From Micromonospora sp. DSM 45708 (GTDB lineage Bacteria; Actinomycetota; Actinomycetes; Mycobacteriales; Micromonosporaceae), in contig NZ_CP154796.1 of the NCBI RefSeq assembly GCF_039566955.1, forward strand, positions 1,054,001 through 1,118,000: DNA of 64,000 bases, given 5' to 3'. This document shows positions 58,630-64,000 of this stretch, in pieces; positions within the stretch are counted from its first letter, which is position 1, and each line of letters starts with the position of its first letter. The notes under the pieces were generated by a model that was not told the DNA's origin, did no database searches, and was given only the letters and a program-made list of their open reading frames with translations. The position numbers were made by a program, and so were the translations under genes.

Positions 58630-59574
58630 TCAGGGGCAGCGCACGACCTGACCGGCGTAGGTCAGGCCGCCGCCGAAGCCGAACAGCAGCACCGGGGCGC
58701 CCGCGGGCACCTCGCGCCGCTCGACCAGCTTCGACAGGGCCAGCGGGATGCTCGCCGCCGAGGTGTTGCCGGACTCGACGATGTCCTTGGCGATGATCGC
58801 GTCCGGGATGTTCAGCCGCTTGGCGATGCCGTCGATGATCCGGCCGTTGGCCTGGTGCGGCACGAACGCGGCCAGTTCCGACGGGTCCACCCCGGCGCGC
58901 TCGCAGGCCTGGAGCGCCAGCGGGGCCAGCGCGGTGGTGGCCCAGCGGAACACCGACTGCCCCTCCTGGGCGATGTACGGACGCCAGCCCTCGATCCGGA
59001 CCGCGTCGCTCTTCTCCGGCGCGGAGCCCCACACCACCGGCCCGATCCCGACCGGCTCGTCGTCCGCGGTCGCGGTGACCACCGCCGCGCCGGCGCCGTC
59101 GCCGAAGATGATGCAGGTCGACCGGTCGGTCCAGTCGGTGAAGTCGGAGAGCTTCTCCGCGCCGATGACGATCGCGTTGCGCGCCGCGCCGGCCCGGACG
59201 GCGTGGTCCACCGTGCCCAGCGCGTACGCGAAGCCGGAGCAGGCGGTGTTGAGGTCGTACGCCGCCGGCGCGTTGATGCCCAGCTTGGCCGCGACCCGAC
59301 AGGCCACGTTCGGGCTGCGGTCCACCGACGTGCAGGTCGCCACCACGACGAGGTCGATGTCGGCGGCGGTGAGGCCGGAGTTGGCCAGCGCCTTGCCGGC
59401 GGCGGCGGTGGCCATGTCGGCCACGGTCTCCTCGCCGGCGATCCGCCGGGTGGCGATGCCGACCCGGTCCCGGATCCACTCGTCGTTGGTGTCGACGAAC
59501 TGGGCGAGTTCGTCGTTGGTGACCACGCGGGAGGGCTGGTAGTGCCCCATCGCGGCGATCCGGCTGCCGGCCAT
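58630..59574 (-). CDS. fabH: Beta-ketoacyl-ACP synthase III
   Basis: A 314-residue enzyme that starts fatty acid chains by joining acyl-CoA to malonyl-ACP; in actinomycetes it prefers branched starters. Catalytic Cys in DLNTACSGFAYAL (about 113), His in FVPHQANGRIIDGIAKRL (about 242) and Asn in SGNTSAASIPLAL (about 272). ATG follows the fabD TAA with no gap, so translation is coupled. Confidence 0.96.
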   Translation of the reverse strand: MAGSRIAAMGHYQPSRVVTNDELAQFVDTNDEWIRDRVGIATRRIAGEETVADMATAAAGKALANSGLTAADIDLVVVATCTSVDRSPNVACRVAAKLGINAPAAYDLNTACSGFAYALGTVDHAVRAGAARNAIVIGAEKLSDFTDWTDRSTCIIFGDGAGAAVVTATADDEPVGIGPVVWGSAPEKSDAVRIEGWRPYIAQEGQSVFRWATTALAPLALQACERAGVDPSELAAFVPHQANGRIIDGIAKRLNIPDAIIAKDIVESGNTSAASIPLALSKLVERREVPAGAPVLLFGFGGGLTYAGQVVRCP

Positions 59575-60744
59575 TTAGTGCGATCCTCCGATGCGGACGA
59601 GGGGCTGGCCCGGGGCGACCGGGTCGTCGTGGTGCGCGAGCCACTCGGTGAGCAGCCCGCTGTCGTGCGCGGTCACCTCGACCTGCCCCTGCCGGGCGGC
59701 GACGTGGCCGACGACCTGGCCGGCGCGCACGCCGGTGCCCTCGGTCAGCTCAGCCACCGGCGTGAAGACGCCGGCGGCGGGGGAGACCACCACCCGGAAG
59801 CCGGCCGCCGGCGGGCGGGCGGCGGCGCCGCCGTGCCGGGCGATCAGGCTCCGCGCGGCGGGCAGGTCGTCGGGCGTGTTCAGCGTGACGATCTCCGGCG
59901 CCCGGTCACCCTTGAGTTCCCGCTTGACCAGACCGGCCAGGGTGCCGGCCGGCGGCAGCTCGACCACGCCGGTGACGCCGAGGTCGGCCAGGGTGCGCAT
60001 GCACAGGTCCCAGCGGACCGGGGCGGTCACCTGCCGGACCAGCCGCTGCACCGCCTCCCGGCCGTACCCGACCGGCGCGCCGTCGAGGTTGGACAGCAGG
60101 ATGCGGGCCGGGTCGGCCACGGTGACGCCGGCGGCCACGCCGGCCAGCGCGATCTCGGCCGGGATCATGTAGGGGGTGTGGAACGCGCCGGCCACCTTGA
60201 GCCGGATGACCCGCGCCCGGGTCGGCGGCTCGACGGCGAGCTTCTCCAGCCCGGCGATCGCACCGGCGGCGACGATCTGGCCGGCGCCGTTGCGGTTGGC
60301 GGGGTGCAGCCCGTGCGTCTCCAGCGCGGCGAGCACCTCGTCCGGGTCACCGCCGAGCACGGCGGCCATCCCGGTCGGCTCCAGCGCGCAGGCGGCGGCC
60401 ATCTCCCGCCCGCGTACGCCGGCGAGCGTCACGGCCGCCTCGGCGGGCAGCACCCCGGCCAGGGCGGCGGCGCCCAGCTCGCCGACGCTGTGGCCGGCGA
60501 CCAGCCGGACGTCGTGCATCGGCAGGTGCTCGGCCGCGAGCAGCGCGGCGGCGACCAGCAACGGCTGGGTGCGGGCGGTGTCCTTGATCTCGTCCGCGTC
60601 CGCCTCGGTGCCGAGGTGGATCAGGTCGACCCCGGCCAGCGCCGACCACCAGCGCAGGCGCGCCTCGGCACCGGCGAGGTCGAGCCAGGGGTTCAGGAAA
60701 CCGGGCTTCTGTGAACCCTGTCCGGGGGAGAGTACGGCGAGCAC
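59575..60744 (-). CDS. fabD: Malonyl-CoA:ACP transacylase with extra biotinyl-like domain
   Basis: A 389-residue protein, longer than typical FabD (about 310). Transacylase part (1-310): SPGQGSQKPGFLNPW, nucleophile VAGHSVGELGAAALAGVLPA (Ser about 87), GAFHTPYM with catalytic His about 195. A C-terminal segment (about 315-389) reads VVVSPAAGVFTPVAEL, VRAGQVVGHVAARQGQVEVT, HDSGLLTEWLAHHDDPVAPG and QPLVRI, which follows the biotinyl/lipoyl fold but lacks the EAMKM lysine. GTG 60744 start. First gene of the operon behind fasR. Confidence 0.93.
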   Translation of the reverse strand: MLAVLSPGQGSQKPGFLNPWLDLAGAEARLRWWSALAGVDLIHLGTEADADEIKDTARTQPLLVAAALLAAEHLPMHDVRLVAGHSVGELGAAALAGVLPAEAAVTLAGVRGREMAAACALEPTGMAAVLGGDPDEVLAALETHGLHPANRNGAGQIVAAGAIAGLEKLAVEPPTRARVIRLKVAGAFHTPYMIPAEIALAGVAAGVTVADPARILLSNLDGAPVGYGREAVQRLVRQVTAPVRWDLCMRTLADLGVTGVVELPPAGTLAGLVKRELKGDRAPEIVTLNTPDDLPAARSLIARHGGAAARPPAAGFRVVVSPAAGVFTPVAELTEGTGVRAGQVVGHVAARQGQVEVTAHDSGLLTEWLAHHDDPVAPGQPLVRIGGSH

Positions 60745-60799
60745 GTGTACGACTCTGACGGATACTCGCGGGTCGCGCTGTAACGCACGGCACCAAACC

Positions 60800-60828
60800 G
60801 CACTAGAAGCTTTAGAGGAAACCTACAA
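60800..60828 (-). promoter_or_regulatory. Possible fabD promoter
   Basis: On the minus strand TTGTAG (60828-60823, overlapping the fasR stop) and TAGTGC (60805-60800) are 17 bases apart, within an AT-richer stretch holding CTAGAAGCTTTAG. FasR is known to activate the fab operon from just upstream of fabD in Streptomyces, so this is the likely control region. Boxes are weak. Confidence 0.35.
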
Positions 60829-62091
60829 AGATCGGCGTCGGTCGTCGCCGCTCTGGGTGGCTTTCCGACCCCCTGGGCTCGCTGTCTGGTTCGGGACCGG
60901 TGCGACGGCCGGTACCACCGGGTCGAGCCGGCCGACGGTCACCGCGACCTGGAGCGCGAAGGCGTCCCGCGGGGCGAGCGGGGAGAAGCCGGTCACCTCG
61001 GCGATCCGCTTCAGCCGGTAACGCACGGTGTTCGGGTGCACGAACAGGGCCCGGGCCGCGCTCTCCAGCGTGCCGCCGGCGGCGAAGAACGCGTCAAGCG
61101 TCTCCAGCAGCTCGCCGCCGCCGGCGCGGGCCAGCGCCGCGTACACGTCGTGGCGCAGCCGGCGGCGGGCCTCGGCGTCGCCGGCCAGCGCCCGCTCCGG
61201 CAGCAGCTCCCCGGCGGCGACCGGGCACGGCGCGGTCGGCCAGGCCGGCGCCGCCCGGAAACCGGCGAGCGCGGCCCGCGCGGACTCGGTCGCCTCGTCG
61301 AGGCTGGGCACCGCCGGGCCGACCACCACCGGCCCGTCGCCGAACGCGGTACGCAGCTGCCCGGTGGCCGCCAGCGGGTCGGCCGCCCCGCCCAGCACGA
61401 TCACCAAGCGGTCGCCGTGCACGCCGCCGATCACCTCGACGCCGATGCGTCGGGCCTGCCGGTAGACGGTGTGCAGGACGGCCGACACCTCACCGCCGGG
61501 GGAACGGCCCACCGCCACCGCCACCGGCGGCGCGTCCGACCAGCCCAGCGCCGCGGCCCGGCTGGCCAGCACGTCCGGCGAGTCGCCGCGCAGCAGCGCG
61601 TCCACCAGCAACGCCTGCAACCGGGCGTCCCAGGAGCCACGGGTCTCGGCGGCCCGGGCGTACACCCGGGCGGCGGCGAACGCGATCTCCCGGGAGAAGC
61701 GCAGCACCGCCTCCCGCAGCGACTGCTCCTCGCCCGGCACCGCCAGGTCGGACACCTGCTCCTCGACGACCTCGATGGTCACCTTGATCAGCGCCACGGT
61801 CTGCTGGAGGCTGATCGAGCGGGCGAGCGCCTGCGGCGCGGCGGCGAAGACCTCGTCCGACACCTCCTGGGTGCGGTCGGTCGCGCCGCCACCCTGGCGC
61901 AGCCACTGCACCAGCGACCGCACGCCGGCCTGGGCCACCAGCATCACCCAGGAACGCTGGTCGGCCGGCAGCTCCCGGAACCACAGCAGGCTCTCGTCCA
62001 TCCGGGCCACGCTGGCGGTGGCCAGGCTGCCCGCGGCCCGCTCGATGCGGCGCAGCGTGGCCGACGTCTCGGTACCGCCCGGTTCGCTCAC
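60823..62091 (-). CDS. fasR: FasR-like PucR-family activator of fatty acid synthesis
   Basis: A 422-residue regulator immediately upstream of fabD. N-terminal helical region (15-165), a central GGDEF-like PucR domain (about 180-300), and a C-terminal HTH AARALFVHPNTVRYRLKRIA followed by EVTGFSPLAPRDAFALQVAV (about 350-392). This is the gene order and architecture of Streptomyces FasR, which activates fabDHPF. GTG 62091. It overlaps nothing but leaves only 78 bp before fabD. Confidence 0.9.
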   Translation of the reverse strand: MSEPGGTETSATLRRIERAAGSLATASVARMDESLLWFRELPADQRSWVMLVAQAGVRSLVQWLRQGGGATDRTQEVSDEVFAAAPQALARSISLQQTVALIKVTIEVVEEQVSDLAVPGEEQSLREAVLRFSREIAFAAARVYARAAETRGSWDARLQALLVDALLRGDSPDVLASRAAALGWSDAPPVAVAVGRSPGGEVSAVLHTVYRQARRIGVEVIGGVHGDRLVIVLGGAADPLAATGQLRTAFGDGPVVVGPAVPSLDEATESARAALAGFRAAPAWPTAPCPVAAGELLPERALAGDAEARRRLRHDVYAALARAGGGELLETLDAFFAAGGTLESAARALFVHPNTVRYRLKRIAEVTGFSPLAPRDAFALQVAVTVGRLDPVVPAVAPVPNQTASPGGRKATQSGDDRRRSL

Positions 62092-62267
62092 CGCACCAGC
62101 CTGACATGGCCTGACCAGCGGATCCACTTCGAGTTGGCGACGGCGCCGTCGACGGGCGATCTCCACCGGTACGCGCTGACGATCTCGTCGGGCCGGGCCA
62201 GTACGGTGTCAGGGCGCGTCGGGGCGTTCCGTCCGACGGGCGAGGGCGAAGGGTGAGGGGGACCGGG

Positions 62268-62579
62268 ATGGCGCACGGGGAGGCCGAGCACGGCTGCGCT
62301 CAGCACGAGCACTGCCGGCCGGGCCACGACCAGCCGCGCCGCTCGGGTGTGGCCCACTCGGGCGAGCCGGCCGCCGGGTGGTCGCCGGAGCGCGCCGACG
62401 ACGAGCCGGCGGCGCCGCGTCAGCGGGTCGTCGAGCCGGCCTATCCCGCGGCCGAGCCGGCGCCGGCCCAGGGCTGCCGCAGCGACCAGGCCGGCTGGGC
62501 GGGCGGCCACCGGCACGGCGCGGTGCGTCCGGGCAACCGCACGAGCCGCCGGGAACGGCCGCCGCGCCGCTGGTGCTGA
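62268..62579 (+). CDS. Small His/Cys-rich hypothetical protein
   Basis: About 103 residues from ATG 62268 (GTG 62253 is an alternative), with GAGGGGGAC upstream. The N-terminus MAHGEAEHGCAQHEHCRPGH is dense in His and Cys and could bind a metal; a second group HRHGAVRPG and a terminal WC lie at the end, and the middle is Pro/Ala/Glu-rich and disordered. Third codon positions are strongly G/C, as in real genes here. No family recognised; divergent from fasR. Confidence 0.45.
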   Translation: MAHGEAEHGCAQHEHCRPGHDQPRRSGVAHSGEPAAGWSPERADDEPAAPRQRVVEPAYPAAEPAPAQGCRSDQAGWAGGHRHGAVRPGNRTSRRERPPRRWC

Positions 62580-62614
62580 CCACGCGGGGCCCGTCCGGCG
62601 GTTAGCGTGGGTGG

Positions 62615-63541
62615 GTGAGGGCGATGGCGATCGACGAGTACGGCCCGGCCGACCGGCTCACCGCACGTGAGCTGCCCACACCGCCGGTCGGGCCGGACAC
62701 GGTCCTGGTGCGGGTGCGGGCCGCGGGGGTCAACCCGGTCGACGGGAAAATCCGGGCGGGGCACCTGGCCGGCGCGTTCCCGACCCACTTTCCGCTGGTG
62801 CCGGGGTGGGACGCCGCCGGGGTGGTGGAGGCGGTCGGTCCGGCGGTGTCCGGTTTCGGCGTCGGCGACGAGGTGATCGGCTACGTCCGTCGTGACGACG
62901 TGCAGCACGGCACGTACGCGGAGCTGGTCCCGGCGCCGGAGCGGTGCCTGGCCGACAAGCCGGTGCGGGCGTCCTGGCCGGAGGCGGCCGGGCTGCCGCT
63001 GGCCGGGCTCACCGCCTACCAGGCACTGCAACTGGCCCGCACCGGCGCCGGTGACACCGTGCTGGTGCACGGCGCGGCCGGCGGGGTGGGACACCTCGCG
63101 GTGCAGGTGGCGCGCGCGCTCGGCGCCGACCGGGTGGTCGGCACGGCGAGCGAGGCGAACCACGACTTCGTCCGGTCGCTGGGCGCGGAGCCGGTGAGCT
63201 ACGGCGACGGCCTGCCGGACCGGGTCCGCGCGGTCGCGCCGGACGGCGTCGACGTGGTGCTGGACCTGTTCGGGGGCGACGCGCTCGACGCCTCCGCCGA
63301 GCTGATCGGCCGGCCGGGACGGCTGGTCTCCACCGCCGACCCCGAGCACGTGACCCGCCTCGGCGGCGCGTACGTCTTCGTCAAGCCGTCGACGGTCGAC
63401 CTGGGCGTGCTCGCCGGGCTGGTCGACGCCGGCCGGCTCACCGTGCACGTGGCCCGGACGTTCCCGCTCACCGACGCCGCCGAGGCGCAGCGGCTGGTGG
63501 AGGCGGGGCACGTCCGGGGCAAGGTGGTGTTGACGCTCTGA
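62615..63541 (+). CDS. NADPH:quinone reductase-like oxidoreductase (MDR family)
   Basis: A 308-residue zinc-free medium-chain reductase. VRVRAAGVNPVDGKIRAGHL (31-50) and PGWDAAGVVEAVGP form the GroES-like domain; the NADP fold is TVLVHGAAGGVGHLAVQVAR (about 149-168), and AYVFVKPSTVDL lies near the end. It lacks the catalytic zinc Cys/His of alcohol dehydrogenases and fits the quinone oxidoreductase/zeta-crystallin group. GTG 62615; ATG 62624 (MAIDEYG) is also possible. Confidence 0.9.
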   Translation: MRAMAIDEYGPADRLTARELPTPPVGPDTVLVRVRAAGVNPVDGKIRAGHLAGAFPTHFPLVPGWDAAGVVEAVGPAVSGFGVGDEVIGYVRRDDVQHGTYAELVPAPERCLADKPVRASWPEAAGLPLAGLTAYQALQLARTGAGDTVLVHGAAGGVGHLAVQVARALGADRVVGTASEANHDFVRSLGAEPVSYGDGLPDRVRAVAPDGVDVVLDLFGGDALDASAELIGRPGRLVSTADPEHVTRLGGAYVFVKPSTVDLGVLAGLVDAGRLTVHVARTFPLTDAAEAQRLVEAGHVRGKVVLTL

Positions 63542-63605
63542 GCATGGGTGACCGCACCGAGCCAAGCGAGGGCCGGAGCGCATGCCCAGCCGACACAGCC
63601 GGGGC

Positions 63606-64000
63606 TCAGCGGGTGCGGCGGCGCACCAAAAGCGCGATGCCGGCCAGTCCGACGGTGATGACCAGCACCACGCCGATGTTGAGCAGCAGCAGCCGCTGCA
63701 ACTCGCCGAGCGCGGTGTCGAGGCCCTCCGCCGGGTCTAGCGCGTCCTCCGGCAGGACCCGCTCGCCGCCGCCGATGCCGCCGGAGAGCGTGTCGAACCG
63801 GGGTGCCAGCGGCACGCCGACAGCGCGCAGCGTCTCGGACATGTTGAGGCGCCCGAAGAACCAGCCGGCCCGGGGGTGGCTCAGGTCGGGCTGCTTGGCC
63901 GGCCGGTAGACCCGGGGACCGCCCTTGGCCAACGGGAAGAGGTCGTAGGTGTTCTTCGGGCTGCCGGCGGCGAGCACCACCACCGTGTACTTCGGACCGA
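63606..64000 (-). CDS. C-terminal part of a membrane protein (5' end outside window)
   Basis: About 131 residues visible; the frame stays open to the window edge. It contains GPKYTVVVLAAGSPKNTYDL, FPLAKGGPRVYRPAKQPD, WFFGRLNMSETLRAVGVPLA, a transmembrane helix (LLLLNIGVVLVITVGLAGIA) and a basic tail LLVRRRTR. The topology is outside domain, one helix, short cytosolic tail. Family not recognised. Confidence 0.7.
   Translation of the reverse strand, partial: GPKYTVVVLAAGSPKNTYDLFPLAKGGPRVYRPAKQPDLSHPRAGWFFGRLNMSETLRAVGVPLAPRFDTLSGGIGGGERVLPEDALDPAEGLDTALGELQRLLLLNIGVVLVITVGLAGIALLVRRRTR

Overview
The window is high-GC actinobacterial DNA. Codon third positions are almost all G or C, GTG and TTG starts are common, and neighbouring genes often overlap by four bases (ATGA or GTGA). 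The gene set points to Micromonosporaceae, most likely Micromonospora: a fasR-fabD-fabH-acpP-fabF fatty-acid operon, an F420-type luciferase-like oxidoreductase, a HelR-type RNA polymerase motor, CebR-like control of a xyloglucanase, and GGGGCCCC-cored palindromic repeats. This assignment is inference from gene content. No rRNA, tRNA, CRISPR array or intact transposase was seen.

Layout. 1-2100 looks like the decayed edge of an integrated element: the tail of an HTH protein, a frame-broken Cys-rich gene, a tail-anchored secreted protein, a 29-codon ORF and two strong terminators. 2100-10600 is a mixed chromosomal stretch: an LPXTG wall protein, a DinB protein, a shortened P-loop protein, an ECF sigma factor with a coupled membrane partner, a divergent HxlR/NAD(P)-reductase pair, and several small enzymes. 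10600-25200 holds a giant SARP/BTAD-NB-ARC regulator, a DrrAB-type exporter, heme oxygenase, an F420 oxidoreductase, alditol oxidase, a site-2 protease, and an ABC exporter operon with its own DesK/DesR-type two-component system. 25200-33900 holds an L,D-transpeptidase, a secreted alpha-amylase, a four-gene redox operon (ferric-reductase-like di-heme membrane protein, NuoF-ferredoxin fusion, TlpA lipoprotein, CcdA) and serS. 33900-42700 holds a MerR-sliding-clamp fusion, an enoyl-reductase-like protein, an unusual zinc alcohol dehydrogenase, a MalT/LuxR regulator, a DsbA-like/peroxiredoxin pair and a BON protein. 42800-54400 holds a GH74-CBM2 xyloglucanase under a CebR-like box, a STAS protein, a cell-wall protein behind a c-di-AMP riboswitch, a CDF metal exporter, helR and a carbonic anhydrase. 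54700-62100 holds DUF3145, a GH3 lipoprotein and the fab operon with its FasR regulator. The end has a His/Cys-rich small protein, a quinone-reductase-like enzyme and a cut membrane protein.

How genes work together. The clearest functional units are the fab operon, the ABC-DesKR operon with a TGACA-AA-TGTCA box, the redox operon at 27.9-32.6 kb, the polymer-degrading genes (amylase, xyloglucanase) each with a recognisable promoter/operator, and the redoxin pair at 41.2-42.2 kb. The most unusual items are the redox operon (a possible NADH-to-periplasm electron route), the MerR-beta-clamp fusion, a FabD with an extra lysine-less biotinyl-like domain, a perfect 42-bp palindrome between convergent genes, and a palindromic repeat that supplies the last codons of ccdA and the stop region of the GH3 gene.
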